A DNA stretch of 64,000 nucleotides from CAZZCU01 sp964652825 (GCA_964652825.1 CAZZCU010000001.1:124001-188000); one strand, 5' to 3'; shown: positions 52,565-61,545, counted from the stretch's first letter. Notes: generated from the letters alone by a model not told the origin. Made by a program: numbers and translations.

Positions 52565-54034
52565 CTAATTAGACAGCACCGTAGCCAAGACTTCATCTTG
52601 AATCTGCCGCAGCTTATCGATCGATGGCTGCGGCTTATTTATTTGGCCGTTGTCGATCATCACAAATGATAAGAGCCCCAGTTGCGGATCGCGCAGATAG
52701 CCTGCTAATGAGGCGACGGCAATCGGTTCGGTGAGGGTGCCGGTCTTGGCGCGAATCAAGCCACGTGCGGCGCTGGTTTTGCGATCGCGAAAGCGTTTTG
52801 CAAGCGTGCCGTCCAGTCCGGCCGCTGGCATGCTCGCCAAAAATTCCGGGAATAAATCGAAACGAGTTTCCATGTACCGCAATAGATTTGCCACTTGTCG
52901 CGCCGTGATCCGGTTTTGCGTGTTGAGTCCGGAGCCATTGCGCAATTCAAAGTTGGTTTTGATGCCAACACTGTCGCGCATAAATTCATTGATAACACGC
53001 ATGCCCGCGTCCAAGGTGCCGTTCTTGTAAAAGCTGGCGCCCAAGCGTTTCACCAGCATATCGGCGATAAAATTATTAGAAAATTTGTTCAGGCCGCTGA
53101 CAATGTGACTAAGCGGATAGCTATCAAGTTGATAGAGCAACTTGGCTTGCGGCGGCTTGCCGGTGATCTTTGTTTTGCCGTTCCAGGTTATTCCGGCGGC
53201 TTTTAAAAAGGCGCGCAGTAATTCACCATTGGTATAATTTTGCTCCCCTACCGAACGATAGATCTTTTGGGGTAACGCATCGCCGGCGATGGTTCCGGTT
53301 GCCACGAATTTAGCAGTGCCATTATTGTGGCTGTGACGCACAATCTGTAAATTATTCGCGCCGCCGGGGTTGATACTGCGCACTTGATTCTCGATGCTCA
53401 TTCCGTTGATTGCATAAGGATCAAAGCTGATACGGGCGGGCTGCCCAGAGGCCGTATTTGGTGCGATGATGAAGGCGAGCGTATTAAAATTGAGCGCAAA
53501 TGCGGACACTGGCGCGTCATAAGCGTTGCGACTACGTATCGCCCCACCTGTTCGCGATACATCGCGGCCCTCATCATCGAACAAGGTATTATCGATGACT
53601 AAGTCACCCTCGATGGTGTCTAAGCCCATGTTTTTAAGATCGGCGGCCAGTTGCCAGAGTTTTTCTGAGACAAGAAAGGGATCACCTTCGCCAACCACAA
53701 CCAAATCGCCGTGCAGGCTGCTGTTCTTGCGCTCACCCGTGTAATACCATTTGGTTTTGAAGAGATAGCCGGGCGTCAGTTTATGCAAAACAGCCGCCGC
53801 CGTGATGACTTTAGTTACCGAGGCGGGAGAAAGCAGCTGATCGGCATGATGTTCATAGAGAATCTGACCATCGCTCACCCGCTGGATGAGGATGGCTCGT
53901 TGGACGGCCAGACGGTCTTTTTGCAGGATTTTTTCGATCCGGCCCGCAAGAGCGCCAGGCACCTGAGCGTATAAGGCAGTACCGCTCAAACCAAGACAGC
54001 AGTAGGCGGTAAGAAGCTTGATTGCAAGGCGCAT
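52565..54034 (-). CDS. dacB: D-alanyl-D-alanine carboxypeptidase/endopeptidase (PBP4, DacB)
   Basis: Periplasmic penicillin-binding protein that trims or cuts peptidoglycan peptides. The 489 residues have a signal peptide (to about AQ24) and the three active-site motifs Ser72-V-T-Lys75, Ser319-N-Asn321 and Lys430-T-Gly432. A long extra region between the first two motifs is typical of the class C PBP4 family. It is convergent with the upstream lipoprotein gene and divergent from trxB. Confidence 0.92.
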   Translation of the reverse strand: MRLAIKLLTAYCCLGLSGTALYAQVPGALAGRIEKILQKDRLAVQRAILIQRVSDGQILYEHHADQLLSPASVTKVITAAAVLHKLTPGYLFKTKWYYTGERKNSSLHGDLVVVGEGDPFLVSEKLWQLAADLKNMGLDTIEGDLVIDNTLFDDEGRDVSRTGGAIRSRNAYDAPVSAFALNFNTLAFIIAPNTASGQPARISFDPYAINGMSIENQVRSINPGGANNLQIVRHSHNNGTAKFVATGTIAGDALPQKIYRSVGEQNYTNGELLRAFLKAAGITWNGKTKITGKPPQAKLLYQLDSYPLSHIVSGLNKFSNNFIADMLVKRLGASFYKNGTLDAGMRVINEFMRDSVGIKTNFELRNGSGLNTQNRITARQVANLLRYMETRFDLFPEFLASMPAAGLDGTLAKRFRDRKTSAARGLIRAKTGTLTEPIAVASLAGYLRDPQLGLLSFVMIDNGQINKPQPSIDKLRQIQDEVLATVLSN

Positions 54035-54095
54035 AACCTGATACCTTCACTTGTCCTTTAAGTCTTTGACGTTTTCCTGAATAAGGAGTTTAAAC

Positions 54096-55028
54096 GTGAG
54101 CGCTCAGGTGAACAACGTCACAATTATCGGTACGGGTCCCGCGGGTTTGACAGCGGCTATTTATGCTGCCCGCGCCGCGCTGGAACCTGTGATCTATGCC
54201 GGCCTACAACATGGCGGTCAGCTGACCACGACAACGGAAGTCGAAAATTTCCCGGGCTTTGCTAATGGTATCATGGGACCGCAACTTATGCAGGACATGA
54301 CGGCCCAGGCCGAGCGATTTGGCACCAAAATTATTTATGAGGAAATCACCAAGGCGGATTTCTCCGCGCAGCCACTAAAGTTGTGGGCTGGTGATCAATT
54401 AATTTTATCCAAGACGGTGATCATTAGTACGGGAGCGACGGCCAAAACTCTGGGGCTGCCACGTGAACGGGATTTGATGGGTCGTGGTTTATCGACGTGC
54501 GCAACCTGCGATGGGTTCTTTTACAAGGGCAAGAAAGTGATCGTGGTTGGTGGCGGCGATTCGGCGATGGAAGAAGCCAATTATCTTTCCAAGTTGTGTT
54601 CAGAGGTGATTTTGCTGCATCGTCGCAACGAGTTCAGAGCATCAAAAATCATGGCAGATCGTGCCGTCAACAATCCAAAGATCAAAATCATGACACCTTA
54701 TACACCTTTGGAGTTGGTGGCTAACGACACGGGATTTACCGGACTGAAAATCAAGCATAGTGAGACCGGAGAAATCAGTGAACTCAAGGCGGATGGTTTG
54801 TTTATGGCGATTGGACACACACCAAATTCCGGGCCGTTTCTGGAATATGTGGATGTGGATCAACATGGCTATATTAAGATTCGTGAATTCACTAAAACTA
54901 AAACCCCCGGCGTTTTTGCGGCGGGCGATATTTCCGATCCGTTTTTCCGGCAAGCGATCACGGCGGCTGGCATGGGTTGTCAGGCGGCGATTCAAGCGCA
55001 GCATTTTATTGAGGCCATGGGCCACTAA
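54096..55028 (+). CDS. trxB: thioredoxin reductase
   Basis: FAD enzyme that reduces thioredoxin with NADPH in the cytoplasm. The 310 residues have IIGTGPAGLTAAIYAAR, the redox-active Cys135-A-T-Cys138 (STCATCDGFFYKGK), the NADPH-binding GGGDSAMEEA and the C-terminal FAD motif GVFAAGDI. GTG start with aaggag (54083-54088). mrp follows 17 bases later on the same strand. Confidence 0.95.
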   Translation: MSAQVNNVTIIGTGPAGLTAAIYAARAALEPVIYAGLQHGGQLTTTTEVENFPGFANGIMGPQLMQDMTAQAERFGTKIIYEEITKADFSAQPLKLWAGDQLILSKTVIISTGATAKTLGLPRERDLMGRGLSTCATCDGFFYKGKKVIVVGGGDSAMEEANYLSKLCSEVILLHRRNEFRASKIMADRAVNNPKIKIMTPYTPLELVANDTGFTGLKIKHSETGEISELKADGLFMAIGHTPNSGPFLEYVDVDQHGYIKIREFTKTKTPGVFAAGDISDPFFRQAITAAGMGCQAAIQAQHFIEAMGH

Positions 55029-55044
55029 CCGTTGAGGCAGTTCA

Positions 55045-56187
55045 GTGAGTTTAATTAAAACCGTAACAGATAAATTGCGCGGTATTCCGGGTGGCGGCTT
55101 GATTCATGAAGATGCAGTCAAAACCGCTCTCAAAACCGTCATTGATCCAGATCTTCACAAAGATATCGTCAGTCTGGGCTTTGTTAAGAGCATTGAGATC
55201 GCCGGAGGCCGGGTGTCGGTGGTTGTGGAGTTGACCACTCCAGCTTGTCCGGTAAAGGATATGCTGAAAGCGCAGTGCATAAAAGCAATCCGGGAAATTT
55301 CTGGCGTCACCGATGTTGATGTACAAATGTCGGCGGTGACGCGCGGTCAGGCGCCACAGGCTGGCGCTAGTCCGGCGCTGCACGGTGTGAAAAACATCAT
55401 TGCTGTTGCTAGCGGCAAGGGTGGTGTTGGTAAATCAACCACTGCGGTGAATTTGGCTTATGCCCTAGCGGCCCAAGGGTCTAAAGTCGGTATTCTCGAT
55501 GCCGATGTTTACGGACCGTCCATTCCGCTGATGACCAAAGTTGATAATCCGACGATGATGACGCAGGACAATTTTGTCATTCCGCCCGTTGTTGACGACA
55601 TTAAAATTATTTCGGTGGCGATGTTTTCTTCCGCTGGCAAAGCATCTATCCTGCGTGGCCCGATGGCGGCTCAGATTATCAAGCAGTTTATGACCCAAGT
55701 TGCCTGGGGTGAACTTGATTATCTGGTGATCGACTATCCACCGGGCACAGGTGATATTCAATTAACTCTATCGCAGCTGGCGCCGTTGACCGGTGCGGTG
55801 ATTGTTACGACTCCTCAGGAAGTTTCTTTAATTGATGTGCGCAAAGCCATCTCGATGTTTGAAACGATGAAGGTTCCGGTGTTGGGCGTGATTGAGACCA
55901 TGAGTTATTTTGTTTGTGATGGCTGCACCAAAAAGCATGAAATATTCCGTTCCGGTGGCGGCAAGCGGGTCGCGGGAGAATTTGGCTTGCCAATTCTCGG
56001 AGAAATTCCGCTTGAAGGCGCGGTGGCGTTGGCATCTGATGAGGGGGCACCTGTTGTGAAATCCTCCCCCGAAGCCTTGTCGGCCAAAGCATATAGCGAA
56101 GCAGCCGGCGCGACTGCGGCGCAGCTTTCGATTTTACACGCACAAGATCAGGGTGCGTTGGCGCAATTTTCTCTTGTCTGGCAGTAG
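55045..56187 (+). CDS. mrp: Mrp/ApbC family iron-sulfur cluster carrier ATPase
   Basis: P-loop NTPase that carries or transfers 4Fe-4S clusters. The N-terminal 100 residues form a MIP18/DUF59 domain with Cys68 in the TPACPVKD motif. The ATPase domain begins at ALHGVKNIIAVASGKGGVGKS (Walker A 124-131). The cluster-binding CxxC is Cys291-x-x-Cys294 (CDGCTKKH). The 380 residues are normal length. GTG start preceded by gaggca. It is followed by the DUF971 gene, often found beside or fused to Mrp. Confidence 0.93.
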   Translation: MSLIKTVTDKLRGIPGGGLIHEDAVKTALKTVIDPDLHKDIVSLGFVKSIEIAGGRVSVVVELTTPACPVKDMLKAQCIKAIREISGVTDVDVQMSAVTRGQAPQAGASPALHGVKNIIAVASGKGGVGKSTTAVNLAYALAAQGSKVGILDADVYGPSIPLMTKVDNPTMMTQDNFVIPPVVDDIKIISVAMFSSAGKASILRGPMAAQIIKQFMTQVAWGELDYLVIDYPPGTGDIQLTLSQLAPLTGAVIVTTPQEVSLIDVRKAISMFETMKVPVLGVIETMSYFVCDGCTKKHEIFRSGGGKRVAGEFGLPILGEIPLEGAVALASDEGAPVVKSSPEALSAKAYSEAAGATAAQLSILHAQDQGALAQFSLVWQ

Positions 56188-56196
56188 GAATTATTT

Positions 56197-56493
56197 ATGT
56201 ACGATAGCATTCGCGTAAAAAATATCGAGCAACTCGATGGCCGCACTTTGGGAATCCGGTGGACCGATGAGCATACGTCGCGGTACGACGTGGTTGAATT
56301 GCGTCGTCAATGTCCCTGCGCTTCTTGCGTGGATGAATGGACACATAAACGGACGCTGAAAGCTGAAGATATCGCTGATTCTGTTCGGCCCGTGCAAATT
56401 GATTCGGTAGGTCGCTATGCGATGAAGATCAAGTTTAGCGACGGCCATGGTACCGGCATTTATACGTTTAAAATGCTGCGCGAAATTCAATAA
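56197..56493 (+). CDS. DUF971 family protein
   Basis: A 98-residue protein of the DUF971 type, with the typical LDGRTLGIRWTDEHTSRYD start and the closing IKFSDGHGTGIYTFKML. Two Cys residues lie in QCPCASCVDEW. The family often sits beside mrp and is thought to take part in iron-sulfur handling. Ten bases separate it from mrp. Confidence 0.8.
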   Translation: MYDSIRVKNIEQLDGRTLGIRWTDEHTSRYDVVELRRQCPCASCVDEWTHKRTLKAEDIADSVRPVQIDSVGRYAMKIKFSDGHGTGIYTFKMLREIQ

Positions 56494-56500
56494 GCTGGGT

Positions 56501-56518
56501 TGGTTTTTTAAAAAACCA
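56501..56518. repeat. 18-base perfect palindrome after DUF971
   Basis: The sequence tggttttttaaaaaacca is its own reverse complement, just after the DUF971 stop. It may fold as an AT-rich hairpin or bind a protein. Its mostly A-T stem makes it a poor rho-independent terminator. Confidence 0.4.
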
Positions 56519-56605
56519 GTAATATTAGTGTCTAAGCTTAAGCTGATCATGTCAGTTGCCAACCTGTTTGGTTTTCGCAAAGATAAGCGAGTGGGAGGAA
56601 AAGGA

Positions 56606-56923
56606 ATGGAAAACCAAATTATGGCGAAACTAGCTGAGCACGATGAGATTTTTATAAAAATCGATCAACGATTCAACAGGGTTGATGAAAAATTCGACCA
56701 GATTGATAGAAAATTTGAGCAAATTGATAAGAGATTTGATGTCCTAGAAAATGAGGTTCATCGCCAAGGCGTCATCCAAGAAGATATAGCCCACAAAGTC
56801 GATATGATATTGGAAGTCGTAAATCACAACTATCAGCGTTCGGTTACGCGAGAAGAGTTGGCTGTAGAACTTGAGATGAGAGATCGGCGTCTTGATGTCA
56901 TCGAAGCAAAAATTAAATCTTAG
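56606..56923 (+). CDS. short heptad-repeat (coiled-coil) protein
   Basis: A 105-residue hydrophilic protein. Residues 22-49 form four near-identical seven-residue repeats around the pattern K-F-D-Q-I-D-R, encoded by imperfect 21-base repeats, so a coiled coil is expected. The C-terminus (70-105) is another charged helix. I do not recognise a family; similar short repeat proteins are common and uncharacterised. It is more AT-rich than its neighbours. The start is firm, with ggagg seven bases before ATG. Its stop overlaps the end of the convergent murB by four bases. Confidence 0.6.
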   Translation: MENQIMAKLAEHDEIFIKIDQRFNRVDEKFDQIDRKFEQIDKRFDVLENEVHRQGVIQEDIAHKVDMILEVVNHNYQRSVTREELAVELEMRDRRLDVIEAKIKS

Positions 56924-57882
56924 CGGCTTTGAAATTTCTTGCGCAGTGGCTCAAGGGCGATGTCATTAAATTGTGCCAGCCGTTTTTCCCGAATGCGGCG
57001 CCAAAGATGTTCAGGCACATGCCCTAGAATCTCCATTTCGTATTCCAGCCATACGCCGAATTTTTGATAAACCGCTTCGCGCATCTTAAGTGTTAATTCC
57101 AAGATATCGTTGGCGGTTGCACCTTTGTTGTAAACAAAATTTGCATGCTGCGGATTTATGCTGGCATTGCCATGTGTCAGTTGTTTGCAGTCCGCTTGTT
57201 CCAGCAACATACCGCTGGGTACGCCGACAGTGTAATTATTTTTGAAAACACAGCCACAGGTAGGAAAGACAAACTGACCCTTACTGGTACGATCTTGTTC
57301 GCAAAAATTCATTTGTTGCTCGATAGTGGTCAACTCCGACGTCGGAGTTAGTCGGATATTGGCGGCAGCGATGATTTCACGGCTGTGCATAAAAAGCGTA
57401 TCTTTATAACCCTTGAACATCTTTGGGTCAGAATAAGTTTTGGCTTCACCCGCGATAGTGTATGCCCACACTTTATCCACAACCTGACTGATTTCTCCGC
57501 CGTAGCAACGCGCATTCATGCGAACGGTACCGCCGATTTGTCCTGGCAAGCGGTTCATCCAGGCGATGCCGCCAAGTCCGGCTTGGAGTGCTGTTTTCGC
57601 GACTTGGGTGTTGTCGGCGCCGGCTTCCGCATAAATAGATGGGCCTCGTACTTCGATGCGATTCAGCAGGTGAAAGCTGATGACGGCTCCAGGCCACGAG
57701 TCATCCATGACCAGCGAATTGGTGCCGCCTCCCAAGACAAAGTACGAAAGTTGCTGCGCACTAATGTCTTTTAGCTGCTGTTCCAGTTCGGCCGTGGATT
57801 CAGGTGCATACAAGACGTCACAGCTTCCGCCAGTACGGTAGTAAGCAAGATTTTTTAACGGCGCGTTTTTGATCGTGGCCAT
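56920..57882 (-). CDS. murB: UDP-N-acetylenolpyruvoylglucosamine reductase
   Basis: FAD enzyme that forms UDP-MurNAc in peptidoglycan synthesis. The 320 residues contain YRTGGSCDVLYAPES, FVLGGGTNSLVMDD and NRLPGQIGGTVRMNA, and the C-terminal active-site Glu in WLEYEMEILG. The family's proton-donor serine (in GSxFKNP) is here Cys211 (PTCGCVFKNN), and the NP at the end of that motif is NN. This is a residue change at a catalytic position. The rest of the fold looks intact. Confidence 0.93.
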   Translation of the reverse strand: MATIKNAPLKNLAYYRTGGSCDVLYAPESTAELEQQLKDISAQQLSYFVLGGGTNSLVMDDSWPGAVISFHLLNRIEVRGPSIYAEAGADNTQVAKTALQAGLGGIAWMNRLPGQIGGTVRMNARCYGGEISQVVDKVWAYTIAGEAKTYSDPKMFKGYKDTLFMHSREIIAAANIRLTPTSELTTIEQQMNFCEQDRTSKGQFVFPTCGCVFKNNYTVGVPSGMLLEQADCKQLTHGNASINPQHANFVYNKGATANDILELTLKMREAVYQKFGVWLEYEMEILGHVPEHLWRRIREKRLAQFNDIALEPLRKKFQSR

Positions 57883-57887
57883 GAGTT

Positions 57888-58232
57888 TTACTCGGGAAAA
57901 TAACGAAACAATGCATCCTGAAAAACGTAGTAAGAATTCAAATCCGGTAACACGAACGTCAAACGTCGCAAGCTTTTACGTGGTTGCTCGCTTAAAAGTT
58001 TGTGGAGTTCTGACATTAGCTGTGTCGCAAACTCAACCATGTTTGTGCCGACATCAATGGCTAGGTGCCGAGCGATTTTTTGTTCGCTGCTTTGGAGCAA
58101 TTCAACAAGTTTGGCATTAATCTGGTCAGCACCTAAGGTTTGCATGCGTATTGTCAGATCATTGACAAACAATTCCACATCTCCCTGCCAGAGATCGATG
58201 GCAACGCCTTGGCAATGACGTATTCCCAGCAT
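57888..58232 (-). CDS. hypothetical protein, faint macro-domain likeness
   Basis: A 115-residue protein I cannot assign. Its beginning (CQGVAIDLWQGDVELFVND) and end (RLTFVLPDLNSYYVFQDALFRY) echo the first and last strands of macro domains. The ADP-ribose-binding Asn/Gly loops are missing, so binding is unlikely or altered. It lies between sucD and murB on the minus strand, 13 bases after the sucD stop. The start is ATG 58232; a longer reading would run into sucD. Confidence 0.5.
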   Translation of the reverse strand: MLGIRHCQGVAIDLWQGDVELFVNDLTIRMQTLGADQINAKLVELLQSSEQKIARHLAIDVGTNMVEFATQLMSELHKLLSEQPRKSLRRLTFVLPDLNSYYVFQDALFRYFPE

Positions 58233-58245
58233 GCAATCGCGCCGT

Positions 58246-59136
58246 CTAGCGGCGACCACCTTTGGTTAAAGCTTCTGCCATTTTGCTGCCAAGCTCCGCC
58301 GGTGTCATGGCGATCGTGACACCGGCAGCTTTCAGAGCCTCAATTTTCTCGGCGGCAGTGCCGTGGCCGCCCGAGATGATCGCTCCCGCATGGCCCATGC
58401 GTTTGCCTTTAGGTGCGGTTTGTCCGGCGATGAAACCAACGACGGGTTTTTTGACATTCTCTTTAATGAACTGTGCTGCTTTGATTTCGGCATCGCCACC
58501 GATTTCACCGATCATCACGATACCTTCGGTTTGCTTGTCTTCCTCAAACATTGCGAGAATGTCGATAAAATTGGTTCCGTTGATCGGATCACCGCCAATA
58601 CCGACACAGGTCGATTGACCGAGTCCGACGGCAGTGGTTTGTCCGACTGCCTCATAGGTCAATGTGCCTGACTTGGAGACGATGCCGGCTTTACCGGGCT
58701 TATGAATATGGCCGGGCATAATGCCGATTTTGCATGCGCCTGGTGTGATAACTCCCGGACAGTTCGGCCCGATGAGACGTGATTGTTTGGTGCGATCCAG
58801 AGCTTTGCGTACCGGTACCATATCCAAAACCGGAATGCCTTCGGTAATGCAGACAATTAGTTCAATGCCGGCATCGATTGCTTCCAAAATCGCGTCAGCC
58901 GCGTAAGGTGGCGGCACGAAAATCATGGAGGCATTCGCGCCAGTCTTGTCGCGTGCTTCTTTGACCGTATCGAAGATGGGTAGATCACACACTGCCTTGC
59001 TACCGCCTTTGCCAGGAGTGACACCGCCGACAAAACGCGGGGCATATTCCTGCGATAACTTGGTATGAAATTCCCCGGATTTGCCGGTGATACCTTGGGT
59101 GATGACGCGAGTTTTTTCGTTAATTAAAATCGACAT
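58246..59136 (-). CDS. sucD: succinyl-CoA synthetase (ADP-forming) alpha subunit
   Basis: Citric acid cycle enzyme, catalytic alpha subunit. The 296 residues show the CoA-binding N-terminus (VITQGITGKSGEFH), NCPGVITPGACKIGIMPGHIHK, and the active-site phospho-His region MGHAGAIISGGHG. ATG preceded by agtaggag. It lies nine bases after sucC. Confidence 0.96.
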   Translation of the reverse strand: MSILINEKTRVITQGITGKSGEFHTKLSQEYAPRFVGGVTPGKGGSKAVCDLPIFDTVKEARDKTGANASMIFVPPPYAADAILEAIDAGIELIVCITEGIPVLDMVPVRKALDRTKQSRLIGPNCPGVITPGACKIGIMPGHIHKPGKAGIVSKSGTLTYEAVGQTTAVGLGQSTCVGIGGDPINGTNFIDILAMFEEDKQTEGIVMIGEIGGDAEIKAAQFIKENVKKPVVGFIAGQTAPKGKRMGHAGAIISGGHGTAAEKIEALKAAGVTIAMTPAELGSKMAEALTKGGRR

Positions 59137-59145
59137 GCTCAGCTC

Positions 59146-60315
59146 CTACTTTCCGCTTTGCGCAGCTTTAATGACTTTTTGCGCGCCATCGGCCATGTTA
59201 TCGGCAACAATTAGATTCAGTTTTGATTCTTCGAGGATACGTTTGCCTTCATTAACATTCGTACCTTCAAGTCTGACAACGACAGGTAGCTTAAGACCTA
59301 TCTCGCGTGCCGCCGCCACAACACCGTTGGCGATAACGTCGCAGCGCATAATTCCGCCAAAGATATTGATAAACACGGCTTTGACGTTGTCATCTTGCAA
59401 CAAAATTCTAAAAGCATTGGTGACCATTTCCTGAGTTGCGCCGCCGCCAACATCAAGAAAGTTTGCTGGTTGTCCACCGTAGTGTTTAATAATATCCATC
59501 GTTGCCATGGCCAGACCGGCGCCATTAACCATGCAAGCAATATTGCCGTCGAGACCGATATAATTCAGACCATATTTGGAGGCTTCGATTTCTCGGACGT
59601 CTTCTTCTTCAAAATCGCGCATGGCTTCAATATCTTTATGACGATAAAGAGCATTACTATCGAAGTTCATTTTGCCATCAAGCGCCATCAGGCGATTTTC
59701 CGCTGTTACGATCAATGGATTGATTTCGAGCAGCGAAAAATCATAACGCAAAAACATTTTATAAAGATTTTTAATGATGGCGGTAAATTCTTTGCTGATT
59801 TCTTTGGGTAGCTTGAAGCCATAGATGATTTTTCGGATATGAAAATCTTGCAGCCCCACGGTAGGATCCACGAAAGCGGTAATAATTTTATCGGGCGTTT
59901 TAGCCGCGACTTCCTCGATATCCATACCGCCTTCCGTCGAGAACATGATGGCGATAGTCGCGGTTTCCCGATCAACAGTCATTGCAAGATAGTATTCTTT
60001 TGCAATTGCGCTGCCTGATTCGATATAGACTTTGCGGACTAATTTGCCTTCGGCGCCGGTTTGGGGGGTAACGAGCCGCATACCGAGCATTTTTTTCGCC
60101 GTTTCCGCACATTCGCTTGGGGATGACACCAATTTAACGCCGCCGCCCTTGCCGCGTCCACCTGCATGAACCTGGGCTTTAACCACGGCTTTGGGCGTAC
60201 CCAGACGCATCATGGCGAACTCAGCTTCGATCGGGGTTCTTGCCAGATAACCTTCTGGTACGGGTACCCCATTCAGGCGAAAGAGCTCTTTGGCTTGGTA
60301 TTCGTGGATATTCAT
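59146..60315 (-). CDS. sucC: succinyl-CoA synthetase (ADP-forming) beta subunit
   Basis: ATP-grasp beta subunit of succinyl-CoA synthetase. The 389 residues start MNIHEYQAKELF and contain VKAQVHAGGRGKGGGVKL, LEINPLIVT and the C-terminal phosphate-site region FINIFGGIMRCDVIANGV. The start is chosen at 60315, with ggggg nine bases upstream, because the family N-terminus begins there. It is divergent from the epimerase gene at 60408; the 92-base gap must hold promoters for both. Confidence 0.96.
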   Translation of the reverse strand: MNIHEYQAKELFRLNGVPVPEGYLARTPIEAEFAMMRLGTPKAVVKAQVHAGGRGKGGGVKLVSSPSECAETAKKMLGMRLVTPQTGAEGKLVRKVYIESGSAIAKEYYLAMTVDRETATIAIMFSTEGGMDIEEVAAKTPDKIITAFVDPTVGLQDFHIRKIIYGFKLPKEISKEFTAIIKNLYKMFLRYDFSLLEINPLIVTAENRLMALDGKMNFDSNALYRHKDIEAMRDFEEEDVREIEASKYGLNYIGLDGNIACMVNGAGLAMATMDIIKHYGGQPANFLDVGGGATQEMVTNAFRILLQDDNVKAVFINIFGGIMRCDVIANGVVAAAREIGLKLPVVVRLEGTNVNEGKRILEESKLNLIVADNMADGAQKVIKAAQSGK

Positions 60316-60407
60316 GTGGCGCAACCCCCAAGAAAGTGCCGGAAAAACGAGATGCAAGAAGCTTAAAGGTAGCATAAAATCCGCAACTTCCAGAAGAGGA
60401 GAGTTGT

Positions 60408-61364
60408 ATGGGCACAGCAACGGGTGATCGCACGGTTCTGATTACCGGTGGCGCCGGGTTTATTGGCAGTTACCTCTGCGAGCGTTACTTGGACAACGGC
60501 TGGAATGTTATCTGCCTAGATAATTTTTTCACCGGCAGCCGCGCCAATATTCAGCATTTGCTGGAAAACTCCAACTTCGACCTGGTACGTCACGATATCG
60601 TTCATCCGTATGCTGCCGAGGTGGATTTAGTCCTCAATTTTGCTTGTCCCGCCAGTCCGGTGCATTACCAACATAATCCGATCAAGACCATCAAGACCAA
60701 TGTCCTGGGCACGATGAATATGCTTGGGTTGGCAAAGCGCGTCAAAGCTCGCTTTGTGCAAGCCAGCACCTCCGAAGTTTACGGCGATCCCAACGTGCAT
60801 CCACAACCAGAAACATACTGGGGTAACGTCAATACGATTGGTATTCGTAGCTGCTACGATGAGGGCAAGCGTGTCGCGGAAACTTTGTGCTTTGATTATC
60901 ATAGGCAAAATAACGTTGATATCCGGGTGATCAGAATCTTTAACACCTATGGACCACGCATGGCTGTTGATGATGGTCGTGTCGTGAGTAATTTCATCGT
61001 CCAGGCGTTGCGCAACGAGGATATTACGATTTATGGCGATGGTCACCAGTCGCGATCATTCTGTTTTGTTGATGATCTGGTGGATGGAATCATTAAATTT
61101 GCGGAACAAGATCAATTTATCGGGCCGATAAATTTAGGCAATGTTGGTGAATTTAAAATGATCGAACTGGCCGAAGAGGTTTTGCGACAAACAGGCAGCA
61201 AATCTAAAATGATTTTTAAAGCCTTGCCTGCTGATGATCCTAAACAAAGATGTCCGGATATCACTTTGGCGAAGAAGTATCTAAACTGGGAAGCGCGTGT
61301 GTCATTAAAAGACGGTATCGCGAAAACGATTCCCTACTTTCGGGCGGCGATTGGCAAAAGCTGA
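60408..61364 (+). CDS. UDP-glucuronate decarboxylase (UDP-xylose synthase)
   Basis: Extended SDR of 318 residues that makes UDP-xylose from UDP-glucuronate. It begins VLITGGAGFIGSYLC and has the UXS pattern FACPASPVHYQHNPIKTI and STSEVYGDPNVHPQ, then YWGNVNTIGIRSCYDEGKR with catalytic YDEGK. The set matches UXS better than dTDP-glucose dehydratase or UDP-glucose epimerase. Product would feed cell-surface polysaccharide. Good Shine-Dalgarno (gaggaga). Confidence 0.87.
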   Translation: MGTATGDRTVLITGGAGFIGSYLCERYLDNGWNVICLDNFFTGSRANIQHLLENSNFDLVRHDIVHPYAAEVDLVLNFACPASPVHYQHNPIKTIKTNVLGTMNMLGLAKRVKARFVQASTSEVYGDPNVHPQPETYWGNVNTIGIRSCYDEGKRVAETLCFDYHRQNNVDIRVIRIFNTYGPRMAVDDGRVVSNFIVQALRNEDITIYGDGHQSRSFCFVDDLVDGIIKFAEQDQFIGPINLGNVGEFKMIELAEEVLRQTGSKSKMIFKALPADDPKQRCPDITLAKKYLNWEARVSLKDGIAKTIPYFRAAIGKS

Positions 61365-61365
61365 A

Positions 61366-61545
61366 AAGGCGTTTCGAGAGACTTGGCGCCTCCCCGGTTT
61401 TGCCGGGGAGGTCCGAAAGCCAATGAGCAGTTGGCTTATGTCGTTGGACAAGTAAGTAGTCCAAGCGGTGGCTAGGCGTTTGTGCCTTAGGGGATGGGTG
61501 GCCCGGAACAAATGCGGGATGGTGGTTTTGTTCCGAACGCGTCTA
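61366..61545. ncRNA. candidate structured non-coding RNA of unknown class
   Basis: This stretch has no credible protein gene but several consecutive hairpins. At 61389-61411 a 9-base stem (cctccccgg / ccggggagg) has a ttttg loop. At 61417-61437 there is a 7-base stem aagccaa / ttggctt. At 61444-61464 there is a 6-base stem ttggac / gtccaa. At 61504-61535 there is a 9-base stem cggaacaaa / tttgttccg. The outer parts gcgtt (61369-61373) and aacgc (61536-61540) can also pair, closing a multi-branched element of about 180 bases. It matches none of RNase P, tmRNA, SRP or 6S RNA as I know them. Strand is undetermined. It lies between convergent genes. Confidence 0.55.

Noticed and set aside
61389..61411. 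Rho-independent terminator after the UDP-xylose synthase gene
   Set aside because: The hairpin is strong, but no T-run follows; I interpret it as part of the larger folded element.
61366..61545. RNase P RNA, SRP RNA, tmRNA or 6S RNA
   Set aside because: Their hallmark conserved segments are not present in either orientation as far as I can read.
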